Positions 24,932-37,149 of a DNA stretch of 64,000 nt are shown in pieces. Under the pieces are notes generated by a model. It was given only the letters and a program-made list of their open reading frames with translations, did not search any database and was not told the DNA's origin. Numbering within the stretch: the stretch's first letter is position 1; the number at the start of each line of letters is the position of its first letter. Source of the stretch: Prinsepia uniflora (lineage: Eukaryota; Streptophyta; Magnoliopsida; Rosales; Rosaceae). The stretch spans positions 7,917,781-7,981,780 of the forward strand of contig CM064866.1 of the NCBI GenBank assembly GCA_032719365.1, given 5' to 3'. A program made the position numbers and the translations under genes.

Positions 24932-24939
24932 TATAAATA
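24932..24939 (+). promoter_or_regulatory. TATA box, Tat 5' LTR
   Basis: TATAAATA in a CCCTATAAATAGCT context, followed by a purine-rich leader and many CAACA motifs, fits an RNA polymerase II LTR promoter. The right LTR has the same box at 42737-42744. Confidence 0.75.
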
Positions 24940-25601
24940 GCTAGGGTGAAGAAGAGAAAGGGAGATCAACATCAACACACAAGCTTACTCTTATCTTGCA
25001 CCTTTTTCAATCCTTAGACTAGATTTTCATATTCGAGTTCTAGTTAGTCAAGTTCTTCGTTCTTTCTAGAGTAAGTTTATTGTTCAGAATACGTTCAATT
25101 ATTTTGTTTTAAATTCAAGTTCATTTTTATTTAATCTTTATTTTGATTCAAGTTCGTTCATTAGCGTTCGTTTAATAACTTCACTTAATTGTTTCGTTAA
25201 TTTTAGTTTATTATTCTCGTCTTTAATTTTAATTATTGCTTTTCTTTTAAGTATCAATTTACTACATTTACGTTTAAGTTTATTTTCTTCAAGCATAGTT
25301 AATTTTCTTACTCAATTTAATTATTGCACTTGCATTTCGTTTACATAATAAAAAATATAAATATATACAAATTCAAAGCCTAAACACCCTCGACCCCGAG
25401 GGAGTGAAAGAACCCGGGCCGAGAGGAGGTTCCTTGCTCGGCCGCACAATCATAAGGTTAGAGTTCGGCCTTAGGGGCGCACCCAACATTTACAATTCCA
25501 TTCAGGCCATTTGGTGGCCGGGTGGTGGCACGCCTGCGCATTTATTCGAAGAAGGACCAAAATCCCTTCTAACGGTTTGATAAACCAAATCGAGGGAAAC
25601 A

Positions 25602-25630
25602 TATTTTGGCACGCCCAGTGGGACACACTA
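25602..25630 (+). other. PBS region of the Tat element
   Basis: TTTTGGCACGCCCAGTGGGAC lies three bases after the LTR end. TTTGGCGCCCA...GTGGGGC-like sequences at this position are usual in Tat elements. The exact tRNA was not identified. Confidence 0.55.
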
Positions 25631-25644
25631 GGTTTTGACTTTGC

Positions 25645-28501
25645 ATGGTCGTTGGCACTAGGGGGAATCCTAGAAACGACCAAGAAATCCAGCCGCCCAA
25701 TTTAGTGGTCGGGCGAAGGAGAAGAAACATGGTTGGAACACTCCCAATGTCGACCCAGCCATTTGGTATGCCAACTTCTCAAGCAGGCCATAGTGGCCAA
25801 TTACAAGTCGGCCGGACCTCGGCCGTGACAACAGATACAAGTTCAGTAGAGGTTACCCGAGGCCCTTTAGAGCCGGTCCTCCAGCCAAATCCGCCGACCT
25901 CGTTGGACTTTCAACAATTAATTCGAACGTTGGAGGTGACAAATCGCGCGACCAATCAGCGGCTTGACGAGCTCACTACTGAGATGAACAACCAGAGGTT
26001 GGACGTTCGCAACCAGTTCGCCCAGGTGAATGATAGACTCGGTCAACAACCTGTCCCAAATGGACACCCAGCGGGCCGAGGCCAAGCAGGTGCTCAAGCC
26101 GAGAATTTTGGGGCGAATGAACAACCTGGCCATAATCCAGTGGGGAACAACCAGGGTATGAATATCCCAAATCACAATAATCTCCCGGGTTGGAACAATC
26201 AGTTCGGGCCGAATCCATATCAAGCTTTTCACCAGGCTCGACCACAGGCCAACCTAGCGGCCGGGGGCAACTTCGCTGGCCCATACATAAATCAGATTGC
26301 AGGCCTAGGTGGTTGGGGAAACCATGGAGGAAATCATCTGAATGGCCATGACAACGGACCCGGCCAACAAAGGGCTCTCGACCGGGGTGTGGTCGAGCAA
26401 CTGATCCAGGAAATGGTTCCTCTCGCTAGGAGAGTCGGCCGACCTGTGTACAGGAGGCCGTATCCTCAACACTTTGACACGGAAGAATTTCCACGTGGTT
26501 TCAGAGTTCCTGATTTCGCCCTTTTTTCTGGTGATGGACTTCAATCCACGGTGGAGCATGTAGGCCGATTCACGGCTCAATGCACGGAGATAGCTCACCG
26601 TGAAGGTCTTATGTTAAGACTTTTTCCAAGTACACTAACGGGGATTGCGTTCACCTGGTATGTGAATCTACCACAGAACTCCATTCCGAATTGGGCGACC
26701 ATGGAGCAAGTCTTCCATGAACAATTTTATCGACCCGAGCCAGAAGTGTCCATGGCTGACTTAGCCAAAATGAGACAAAATTTTAACGAGTCGGCTCAGG
26801 AATTCTTGGCCAGGTTCAAGGTGGCTAGGACCAAATGTATGGTCTCCATGCCAGAACATGAATTTGTCAAGCTGGCTCAAGGAGGACTTTCTTTAGACCT
26901 TAGGAAAAAGTTTGAAGGAATGGAGTTTCGTGATATATACGATCTCCTTTTAAGGGTTGACCGATCTCCTTTTAAGGGTTGACCGATATGAGGGTCTACT
27001 AAAGGAAGAGCAACAGAAAAATCGCCAAATTTCTCGGCCATCCTTTTATAAAGATACTCCCAAGCCGGCCACGGCTAGGACAACATCGGTTCACGCCGTA
27101 GAGGTGGATGATGAGGAGCCAACTGGCAAGTTGGAGGAAATCCTATCTGAGGTGGATGATGAGCAGGCCGAAGTAAATCTGGCTGAAATGTTTATTAATG
27201 GGCCGCACATGTGTAAGGCATTGTCAAAAGCCACCAAGGACCAGCAGCCGACATCGGCTCAGGTCCCAAAATTTAGCGGTAGCTTTCAAAAAGGGGTTGG
27301 GAATAAAACTTACACCTTTGATATATCTAAAGCCGAACAAATCTTCGACTAACTTTTAAAAGAAAATATTATAAGATTGTCATCCGACCATGTTATTCCA
27401 TCAGCCAATGAATTGAAAAATAAAACTTATTGCAAATGGCATAATGTGTGGACTCATGGAACTAATAATTGTTTGGTTTTTCGCAATGCTGTGCATGACT
27501 TAATTGAGAAAAAGATTTTGAAATTTCCGGAGAAGAACCCAATGGGAGTTGACAAGAATCCATTCCCTTCAGCCCAGGCTAACATGGTGACAGTCAATTT
27601 TCCTCGGCCAGGCCATCCTAGGCGAAGGTTGGATTTAGGAGGGTCGGCCAAGGCCGTAGCCGATAGGATGACCAGGGAGGTTCAGCTAGAGCCTACAACG
27701 AAGGGAAAAGAGAAGATGTTCTTAGAGCCGCCGACCAAGGAAGAGCTCCCAAAAGCCATCGTGTTATGTGGCAGGTGTCAATGCGAGGTGGCATTAGATG
27801 TCCCGCAATTGAAGCCGAAAGAGCTTGAGAAATAGATGGTCAGGTCAGACCGCCCAAGAGAGTTAGAGAGAAGGGTGATCCTGAGTCCGACCGAGAATTA
27901 CGGTCTCTACAGCCCGAGAGAAAGGTATGAAGCTAGGCCGAATAAACAGTCATTTTTTGCCTACTAGGGTAGGCACGAAAAGTCACGTTTCCCGCCGAGG
28001 GGCAACCATCAGAGGCCACTAGAGTATGAGGATATTGTGGGTGGCCCGTTCCACCAGAGCGAGAACAAGGATAAAAGAATTTGGGTGACTACATGCGATG
28101 GCAAGAAGAGGACTGTCGACTATGTCCAAAGGCCCAGGCCATCTGATGGTAATAGTATCAATACTTACAAAATTCTGGATACTAAAGAGGGTCAATGGTA
28201 CCAGAGCCGGGGGCACGGATTGCCCCCAAAGCCCTTGACTAGGACCCAAGTGAGGAGAGCTCAGAGGCAATTCTCTGCCAATAATAGAGCTGACGATAAG
28301 AGGACAGAAGAAAGACAAGCTCAATTGAACCGATTGGTTGCCCTTAAAGAGAAGATAAAGAGGGAAGAGCTTGAGTTGGCCAAGGCTGATGCTGTGGCCA
28401 CTTTGGAGGCAGCGGCCGCAGAGGAAGTTGAGATGCACAGGAAGTGGGTGAATGGTCGAGTCGTGGTAACATCCGCCAAGGAACCAATTTCTGAGCTGGA
28501 G
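25645..28501 (+). pseudogene. Tat gag, frameshifted and with stops
   Basis: Gag capsid precursor for retrotransposon particles. The first frame, 25645-26982, has a low-complexity Gln/Asn/Gly-rich N-terminal half. The conserved gag core, from about residue 270, includes FTWYVNLPQNSIPNWATMEQ and FHEQFY. A 22-bp tandem duplication (26941-26984) shifts the frame at LLLRVD. The reading continues in the next frame with stops at 27350-27352, 27833-27835 and 27965-27967. The later part reaches 28501, where a solo LTR interrupts it and its frame resumes at 32076. A CKWH...H motif near 27433 (YCKWHNVWTH, then NNCLVF) is the zinc-binding-like region seen after gag in Tat elements. The gene cannot make full-length Gag. 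Confidence 0.85.
26941..26984 (+). repeat. 22-bp tandem duplication breaking gag
   Basis: Two perfect adjacent copies of a 22-bp unit that starts GATCTCC and ends GGGTTGACC. Because 22 is not a multiple of three, the second copy moves the gag frame by one base. Confidence 0.95.
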
Positions 28502-31500
28502 TGTAACGACCCGTCCCGGAATTCGAGATTAAGTTTGTAACTAATCATGATTAACGGGGTTAATCGGTGATTAGTTGGGTAAAACCGGACGAACGGTGCA
28601 AAATGACCGTTTTGCCCCTGGTTGTGGGCAAAACGTTGACTTTTTATTCGGGCGGTCAAATGGACTTTTCCCGATGACCGTGACGTAGTTTGGGACGTCA
28701 CGAGTTCATAGACAGGCGGCACGTTCGATTCCGACGTTCGTGGCGGAAGTTATGACGGTCGGAAGTCCAGGGGCATTATCGTAATTTGGACTAAATAAGG
28801 GAAAATGTTGACTTTTCGATCAGGGGGGTCCAATGGCCGAGGGCCAAGGACCGTTAGGAAGGTCTCGATGCCCCGAGTACAACGACAGGCGGCACGCCGG
28901 AAACGGACATCGAGTAATCGAGTTACGGGTCACGGATGGTGAAGGGCATTTTGGTAATTTTGAGTAGAAGGGCAAAATGGTAAATTGCCAAGCCCAGTTT
29001 GAACAGCCGTGGGTTAGTGCAATGTAATTGTTTAGGTTGGACCTCTGATCAAGGAAATGGCTTAGGAATTCTCTGAAACATGAATTGTTTAAGAAAATTG
29101 AGGATAATGGGAGCATGGAGGCACGCTTGGACGGAGAAGGGGGAGCACGGGCAGGTTTTAAAAATGGTGATGGGTCTGTTTTGCGGGAAACAGAGACTCA
29201 GTAAGTCTGAGTGAGTTCCCCACGGATGTTGGGTCGCATTGCAGCTAACTGAGAGTGTTGGGAGTGAGAAGGATCCATTTACGTGACTGAGGGCTGAAAG
29301 GAATTGTCTGTGCTGGTGAATTGCGGAGCACGGGCCTTCGTTTTGCAGAACAGAGCACCGGGCGAGTGGGAGGAATTTAATTGTTCAATCCATTCCGGGG
29401 ACAATGAAAGGGAGACACAGAATTAGTGAGAACTAGTGTGATGGGTAGAGAAGAGAAACGAGCGGACTGGGTGAGAAATGCTCTGGAAACCCGAAGTTCT
29501 TGTTCAAGAAAAATCAAAATTTCAACTCGAATTGTAGGCCAGCCCATGGCAAATTAAGGCTTCAATGAGTCCTCTGGGATTAATTCAAGTCGATCGCATA
29601 CTAGTGGGAGGTGATTTGATGCCGTTTTCGACTCTGAAGGGACCTGCTGACCGGGAAGAAAATCGAGCTTGAGTTGTGATTTTGGAAGAGTTTAGAGGAG
29701 CAATTGGCAGGAGAAACAAGTTCATATGAACACTACGAAGCTTCTGGGTGGGCCAATTTCAGGTAAACAATCGAGGTTGGTCGAGTTTGATGATTGAACA
29801 GTACCCACCTGTTCTTCAAAATTTGACTTCTAATCGTCTGGATTCAGGTATGATGTCACTGATTGGAGGTCACAGGACCCAAATTAGATGCTTGGCGATT
29901 CTATTGAACGTTTGAATTGATGCTCGTAGGTTGAAATTGATGGATTTCCAGCCGGGTCACGCCGCGGGTCAACCGGACCCATTTACCAGACAGTCGGGTA
30001 GGGACGACGACTGTACCTGGCACTGTAGCTGGCGCGTGGGTGTCACGCGCAGCCGCTTGCGGCGGCGCGTGACGGCGCGTGGACCCGAATTTCAAGGTGA
30101 GTTCAACACGACTTTTGTCATATACAATGTAACGAACATTTTGGCGTTGGTTTCTAAATTATCGGACACCGTCTCGATGTGGTTCCGAGGGTCCGAAGAT
30201 TTCTATTACGTTTTTAATTAACGATTAATTCCCAGAAAATTATGGGAAATTAGTATGTTGTTCTTTGACACTTTAATGACCCGGGGATGTGTTTTCGGGC
30301 AGGATTCGGGTTTTTGGAAAATGTCGGAAATTACGGAACTGCGTGTGGCGCGAAACCGAGCCCTATTGGACGGTGTGTGAGTGGACTTGCTTTCAAAATT
30401 TAATGCATGCATAAATTATTTCTATGATTTTATGATCATGATTATAAGTTGTGATTGACTTTGATTTCCGTATTTATACGTATTCGATTCCTGTATTTAT
30501 ACGTATTTTTACTATACATGTGAAATTACTCGTATTTCGAGACTATGGTCACTCGTGTGCTTAATGATGGTTTAATGAAAGAAGTTATATGAAATGGGTA
30601 TAAAATGATTTAAGAAGGTTGTTTATGATTTGCGAGTGTGACCTATGATTTTGACACGTTTTTCGAGAATGTTCCGGATTTGCACGTTTTACGAGATTTC
30701 AAGTTATTGTGATTTGATCACTGTTGATGTTTGAATTGGGGAATTAAAATGAGACTTGTGATTTTGAGGATTTTAAATGAGGGTTTTGAGTATGTTTTGC
30801 TTGGATCGTGATTTTGGTAATTATGATTGTGGTTCGGATGTTTTGATAATGAGATTTGAGAAATGAATTTCAAGGAATTTAAATGGATTTTGGAAAATAC
30901 GATTTCAGGCTTGATGCTCGGGGCATAAAAGTAACTTTGATTTGCGCGATTTCGTTTTTCGGAAATAATAAAGCGGATTCTTGGTTTGGGTTCGGGATGA
31001 TGCTTCCGGATGCCGGCTTACGGATTCATTATCGCGAATTCGAATTCGGGAATGAAAAAGGATTTAATTAAGTGATTTGGTCTGATTTTGCATGCCCCGT
31101 GTTTCATGATAATTTGATTATGTTTGTAAAGTCTGATTTGGGGAAAATGAATGTGGAAATTCGGACCATGCGTCCTGTTGTGAAAAATGCGATTTTGGGA
31201 TGGATCCCGCGTTGTCGTGATTGATAAACTGTTTTGGGGTTTAAAGACCCGTTGGAAACTGCTTGGGGTTTTAAAGACCCGTTTTTGTGTTTGGAAACTG
31301 TTTTGGGTTTAAAAACCCGGTGCTATTGCTGGAGCACGTTTTGAGTTTAAAGACTCGGTTAATGGATGACGGGGGAGGGCCCTTATTGAGTTTAAAGACT
31401 CGTGAGTTTAAAGACTCGGTTATTGTGATACCCCCGAGGCCTATTGATTATGTTTTGAGTTTAAAGACTCGTTGAAATCCCGGGAAGGCCTGATAATGCG

Positions 31501-32070
31501 CATGGTTTTGAGTTTTAAGACTCGGGCGCACTCGATATCCAGCAAACTGATTGATTGTGATTCATTGATGTTCTTGGATGATTGGATGTGTTGGGCAGTG
31601 GCCCGGTTTATATGGTTGATGGATTGGTTGATGTCGTATACTTGGAATTGGACTTTATGGTTTTGGGCTGTGGCCCTGTGTCTATAATGTGCGGGCTATG
31701 ACCCGAAGGTTAAGAAAGGAAAATGATTTTGATTTGTCATATACGGATTTCTTATGTTGAAATGTTAACCGTTTGCGAAATGATTTTTGGTATGCATGCA
31801 TTGGTTTTTACTTGGAGGGTAAAAACGTCTTTCCGTAACTGTTTTATGAACTGAATTCTTTTTGTCCACTCACACCTTTTGGTTTTTATTGACCCTCTAG
31901 GTCGTGGCGCGTTGTTCGAGGCTGTACGAGGGGCGGAGGCATGAGTATGTACGTGTGGCTATCCCTGGTTTGGCAAGTACTGAGGGTAACTTGGAGATTT
32001 CTGTCATCTTGCCAGACGGGAGCAGGACCGGGCACGGTTATCGATGCCCCTTCCGGGGGCGGTCCTGACA
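28502..32070 (+). mobile_element. family-A solo LTR nested in the Tat element
   Basis: It opens TGTAACGACCCGTCC and ends GGTCCTGACA, 3569 bp, the longest family-A copy here. It is flanked by the perfect 5-bp duplication TGGAG (28497-28501 and 32071-32075). Deleting it and one repeat rejoins the gag-protease frame. It carries the palindrome array (31235-31520) and the CGCG module (about 30030-30085). It must be younger than the Tat copy it splits. Confidence 0.95.
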
Positions 32071-32075
32071 TGGAG

Positions 32076-33644
32076 TCTCACTTGACAGGGGCATTTGAAG
32101 CAGAGAACTCAAGGGAGAACCCTCACCAACCATTGGTTGTGGGGTCAAAAAGTGAGGCCAGGCAAGTTGCTAGCCAACTAGGAGGCCATAAGGTGAGTAT
32201 GAAAGAGGCAATAGAGAGCCAGGGTCAGAAGGTAAGCCAGACTGCTAGAGGGCCAGTTAAAGCAAAAATGTACCAAGTTGTGAAAGGGGTTGAAAGTGTC
32301 CCTGGGTCAGCTGGGGGCAAGGCCGCCCCCATGGCTAGCCAAACCTTGGCTAAGAAGGCTGGGGGCAAGGATCAGTCGCAGAAGGAAGTCAAGAAGACAG
32401 AAGGTGACCAAACCATGGTCAAGCTGGGTGTGAAGAACACCAAGTCACCCAAAGTAGAGGAGAAGGCCAAGCCGATGGCCGAAGAAGAAATTGCGAAGCA
32501 AGACCACTTGGGTGAGCCAAAGGTGGATCTAGGAGAGAATGAAGTGCCTTTGGGTGAAGATGAAGAAATGTACGATGAAGGCGATGAGTACGGCGAGGAG
32601 GAAGAATACATGGAAGAAGAGGCCATAGAGGAGATGGAGGGCGAAGACCCAGGAATGAATGTGGCTGAAGCAAAAGAGGTCGGGCAGGCGACCCCAGAGA
32701 TTTCTCGAGCCAAGATCCTAGAGGCCGAAATGGACATGGCTCAAACCGAGAAAATGTGGAAGACCAATACTAAGAGGACCCTCAAATTTGGCAAGAATGA
32801 AGCGGTGCCTATTAATATGGTCACATTACCATCATTCTTTGAAGCCCAACCCGGACAACCCAACATTATAGCTGGTGATGTTTTGGACGAGCTAGAGCCC
32901 ACGATGCTAGTAGGTGGGTCGGAGGAGCCGACCATAGAAACGAAATTTGTGACACCCCGTGTCGAGCTTAATGAGCCGCAAATTTACATTTCAAATAAGG
33001 AAAAAATGAATCCGGGGAAAATTTGTTATGAGATGCCTACTAAGAGGATGTCAACCCACTTGAAACCATTATATGTGTGTGCTCATTTCGATGGGATTCC
33101 AATAAGTAAAGTGCAAGTGGATACCGGGTCGACCGTGAACATCCTCCCAACTTCAATTATGAAGAAGTTGAAAAGAGGGATGGATGAACTTATCCCGATC
33201 GAGACGACGGTTAGTGGGTTCATAGGAGAAACCAACATAACTCGAGGGATCCTCCCTCTTGAGGTTAGAGTTGGGGGCAAGGTCAGAATGACGGCTTTCT
33301 TTGTGGTGGAAACTAGAGCTCACTTTAATGCTCTACTGGGCCGGGATTGGATCCATGGAAGTATGTGTGTGCCATCGTCTCTCCACCAATGCCTCAAGTT
33401 TTGGCATGAAGATGGATCTACCGAAATGGTTGAGGCCGACTCACGGCCATTAATGGCTTCAGCTAATGCAGTAGAGGCCAAGTTCTATGATGAGGATATT
33501 GGTCCTCTTTACTTTATTGGATCAGACAAGAACGGCCGACCTACGGGAGTCTCGGCCCAGAAACTAGTCGACTTGGGGGTACACGATGCACAAGCCGACG
33601 GAGAGCGGCCCACAGTTGCTGATTTTTTCATTCTTAATGAATAG
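32076..33644 (+). pseudogene. Tat gag-pro linker and aspartic protease
   Basis: This continues the frame interrupted at 28501. It has a long charged linker rich in Lys and Glu (an acidic run near 32565-32640 includes GEEEEYMEEEA), then a retroviral-type aspartic protease with the active-site motif VDTGSTVN at 33118-33141 and LLGRDWIH near 33334. The protease would cleave the polyprotein. The frame ends at 33644, where the RT frame is offset by one base and overlaps from 33586. This could be a programmed shift, but a small indel is as likely given the damage elsewhere. Separated from gag by the solo LTR, it is probably not expressed from the LTR. Confidence 0.8.
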
Positions 33645-35700
33645 TACAAAAAATATGGAGGATGAAAGGAAGGCCGCGGTGGAAAGCACTTTGAGATGGC
33701 TGTATGGTTTTTGGGCCGAAAGAACGGCTGAACATGGGTCATCGGCTGACTTGGTGGAATTTCTCCAAGAAGGCCCGGAAGAGGATGCTCTTGAAATTGA
33801 AGAGATGGACTTAGCACCGGCCAAGATAGATGATTCGAAGGCCGAAGTTCAAGACCCTTTGATAGAAGTAAATTTGGGGACGGAAGAGGAGCCAAGGCCA
33901 ATCTACATTAGTGGCCTACTGGAGCCGGGTCTACAGACCAAGATGGAGGAATTGCTTCGGGAGTTCAAGGATTGCTTTGCTTGGGACTACACCGAGATGC
34001 CCGGGTTGAGCCGAGACTTGGTGGAACACCGCTTGCCTATTTCGGAGGACTTCAAGCCATTCAAGCAACCACCCCGCCGGATGGCGGCGGAAGTAGAGTT
34101 ACAGGTCAAGGAAGAAATTGTAAAACTTCTTAAAGCTAAATTCATTAGGCCAGCTAGGTATGTTGAGTGGCTTTCGAATATTGTACCTGTTAAAAAGAAA
34201 ACCGGAGCAATAAGAGTTTGTGTTGATTTTCGTAATTTAAACCTTGCTACTCCAAAAGACGAGTATACAATGCCTATGGCCGACCTCTTAGTTGATGGAG
34301 CGGCCAAACATGAAATTTTATCTTTTATGGACGGACATTCCGGCTACAACCAAATTTTTATAGCCGAAGAAGACGTTCACAAAACCGCTTTTAGGTGTCC
34401 AGGGGCTATTGGTACGTTTGAGTATGTGGTAATGCCTTTCGGCTTGAAAAATGCTGGGGCTACATACCAACGAGCCATGAACGCAATCTTCCATGACATG
34501 ATTGGTCGAAATTTGGAAGTCTATATTGACGACGTAGTGGTAAAGTCTGAATCAAGGCCAAGTCACTTAGATGACCTTCGAACGGCCTTCGAGAGAATGA
34601 GGAACCATCAATTAAGGATGAATCCCAAGAAATGTGCCTTTGGGGTCTCAGCTGGGAATTTTCTCGATTTTCTGGTGCACCAACGTGGAATTGAGATTGA
34701 TAAAAATAAAGCCAAAGCCATCATCGATGCACCATCCCCAAGAAATAAGAAAGAGTTGCAAAGTCTTCTTGGCCGGATAAATTTTCTCAGAAGATTTATC
34801 GCTAACTCGGCCGGAAAAATTGAACCATTCTCTTCTTTATTAAGGCTCAAAGGAGAAGATAAGTTTCGATGGGAAGAATCCCACCAAAAAGCCTTCGACT
34901 CGATCAAGGGCTATTTGACCAGACCACCAGTGTTAAGTCCCCCAAAGCGAGGCCGTCCACTTAGACTCTATATCTCGGCCGCCGAGAATTCTATTGGTAG
35001 CCTACTAGCCCAAAATAACGATGAGGGAAAAGAGCAAGCCGTGTATTATCTAAGTCGAATACTAACGGCCACCGAAAGGAATTATTCTCCTATTGAGAAG
35101 CTTTTCTTGGCATTGTATTTCACGGCCACTAAGCTTAGGCACTATATGTTGCCATCCGTGGTTCATATAATCGCCAAAACTGATTTAATAAAGTACATGC
35201 TTTCCCGGCCTATTATTAGAGGCCGGATTGGAAAGTGGACAATGGCTCTGGCCGAGTTCACTTTTCACTATGTACCTCAGCAAGTCGTGAAAGGTCAAGC
35301 ATTAGCCGACTTTTTGGCTTCTCACCCAAGTGTGGAGATTGAGAGCATGGAGAATGTAGAAATTAATAACATCACTTTAATCCCATGGCAACTTTACTTT
35401 GATGGATCTCGGACAACAAATATGTCTGGAGCCGGGATTATTGTTGAAACTCCGCTTGGTTTTAGAACGCGTTATGCTTTCCAATTTGATTTCGAATGTT
35501 CTAACAATAAGGCGGAGTATGAAGCTTTGATTATTGGGTTGGAAATTCTTCGTGAAATGAGGGTCACCAACATATTGGTCATGGGAGACTCCTTATTGGT
35601 TCTAAAACAATTATCCGGAGACTATAAAGTATCTAGCCAGAATCTGTTGGCTTACCACACAGTGGCAATGCAACTATTGGATGATTTTGATGAGGTGTAG
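33586..35700 (+). pseudogene. Tat reverse transcriptase, RNase H and second RNase H
   Basis: About 700 codons in frame. RT occupies about 34070-34700 with VDFRNLN, FMDGHSGYNQI, MPFGLKNAGATYQ and the catalytic YIDDVVVKS (YIDD at 34522-34533). A connecting RNase H follows (about 34860-35330), where the usual first catalytic Asp region reads LYISAAENS, so it looks inactive. A second, archaeal-type RNase H follows (about 35385-35700) with LYFDGS, NNKAEYEAL and MGDSLLV supplying acidic residues. This dual RNase H is typical of the Tat clade. The frame stops at TAG 35698-35700 where family members continue, and again at TAG 35731-35733, cutting integrase off. RT makes cDNA from element RNA. Confidence 0.9.
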
Positions 35701-35742
35701 TTGAAGCACTTACCAAGGGATCTTAATTCGTAGGCCAACGCG

Positions 35743-37149
35743 ATGGCTCAACTGGCCTCTGGGGTTCAAATTTCGGAAGGACTTTCCGAAGAAATGTTCA
35801 AAGTAGAGAAGAGAACTTTACCCTCGGTCACCGAAAGAGGGATTCCTTTAGAGGTGTTGGTATTGACCGTCGACCAGGACGATTGGAGGTACAAAATCAT
35901 AGAGTATCTGAAAAATCCAAGTGTCCCTTCTAATCGACAAACCCGAGGAATGGCTCGTAATTACGTCTTACGGAATAACGAACTCTTTCGTATAGGCTTT
36001 GATGATTTGTTAATGATTTGCTTGGGTAAAGATGATCAATTCTTGGCCATGGCCGAAATCCATGAAGGGATTTGTGGAGCTCATCAAGCCGGGATTAAAA
36101 TGAGGTGGCTTTTGAGAAGACATGGCTATTATTGGCCAACAATCCTAAAAGATTGCATTGACTATGCTAGAGGGTGCCAAGCGTGTCAAAAGCATGGCCC
36201 AATCCAACATGTCCCGGCCGGGCCAATGAACCCGATAGTAAAAGCATGGCCATTCAAGGGTTGGGCGATGGACATAATTGGCCAAATCCACCCAAAGTCA
36301 TCCAAGGGCCATGAATATATTTTAGTGGCTACCAACTTTTTCACCAAGTGGGTGGAGGCAATCCCATTAAAGAAGGTCACTCAAACTGAAGTGATAGAGT
36401 TCGTAGAAAAACACATTATTCATCGATTTGGGATGCCGGAGTCCATCATGACGGATCAAGGCAAGGCCTTTACAGGAACAACGATTGAAGCGGCTGCGAC
36501 CAACTGGGGTTTAAGGCTAGCACACTCTACACCTTATAATCCTCAGTCCAATGGTCAAGCCGAGGCCAGTAACAAGGTCATCAAGGGAATATTAGAGAGA
36601 ATGATTGAAGAAAATCCTAGAGATTGGCATTCACTTTTGTCCAACACCTTGTGGGCTTACCGAACTTCAAAGAGGGCGGCCACCGGGACAACTCCATTTG
36701 CATTTACTTACGGCCATGATGCCGTGTTGCCGCTTGAGATGAATGTAAAGTCTTTAAGGGTAGCACGCCATGCTGAATGGAGTGAGGATGAATACAACCA
36801 AGCCATGTTTCAAGAGTTGGATGATTTAGATGAAGTAAGGTTGAATGCCTTGGACAAGTTGAAGGCCCAGAAGGAAACGGTGGCCAGAGCTTATGATAAA
36901 AGAACTAAGGCCAAAAGTTTTGGTGTAGGAGACCTGGTGTAGAAAACGATATTACCGGTGGGAACCAAAGATCGTAGGTTTGGTAAATGGTCTCCAAATT
37001 GGGAAGGACCATTTTTAGTTCACCAAGTGTTAGGAAAAGGGGCCTATAAATTGAGTTATTTGAGTGGCGGAATTCATGATCTCCCAATAAACGGCCGATA
37101 TCTTAAGAAATATTACCCTACGTCTTGGGAGATGGCAGCAACCAACTAG
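35743..37149 (+). pseudogene. Tat integrase, one internal stop
   Basis: Integrase inserts the cDNA into chromosomes. It is in the same frame as RT but separated by two stops. It has an HHCC zinc domain (H...GAHQAG...CQACQKHG, about 36061-36195), then the DDE core with GWAMDIIG, MTDQGKAFTG and NPQSNGQAEASNKV (about 36260-36590). The C-terminal part GDLV is followed by TAG at 36940-36942, most simply TGG (Trp) to TAG, after which RFGKWSPNWEGPF continues in frame to 37149. No chromodomain is present, as expected for Tat. All catalytic acidic residues seem kept, but no intact polyprotein can be made. Confidence 0.9.

Larger units (their letters stand above)
24319..25601 (+). repeat. probable 5' LTR of the Tat element
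   Basis: It begins TGACAGACC directly after an A/G-only tract ending AAGAAAAGAAAGG and ends GAAACA, giving TG...CA and 1283 bp, the same length as 42124-43406. It holds a minisatellite, TATAAATA at 24932 and an AATAAA-type signal near 25348. PBS-like sequence follows at once. The end is secure. The start is inferred, because the identity with the right copy extends back to 20981. Confidence 0.6.

Noticed and set aside
33586..33644. Programmed ribosomal frameshift between protease and RT
   Set aside because: No slippery site or stem-loop was evident, and the element has many other disabling changes. A simple indel is as likely.
25602..37149. Assigning the element to canonical Ogre
   Set aside because: Gag starts within 50 bp of the LTR and no separate ORF precedes it, so only the broader Tat clade is supported.
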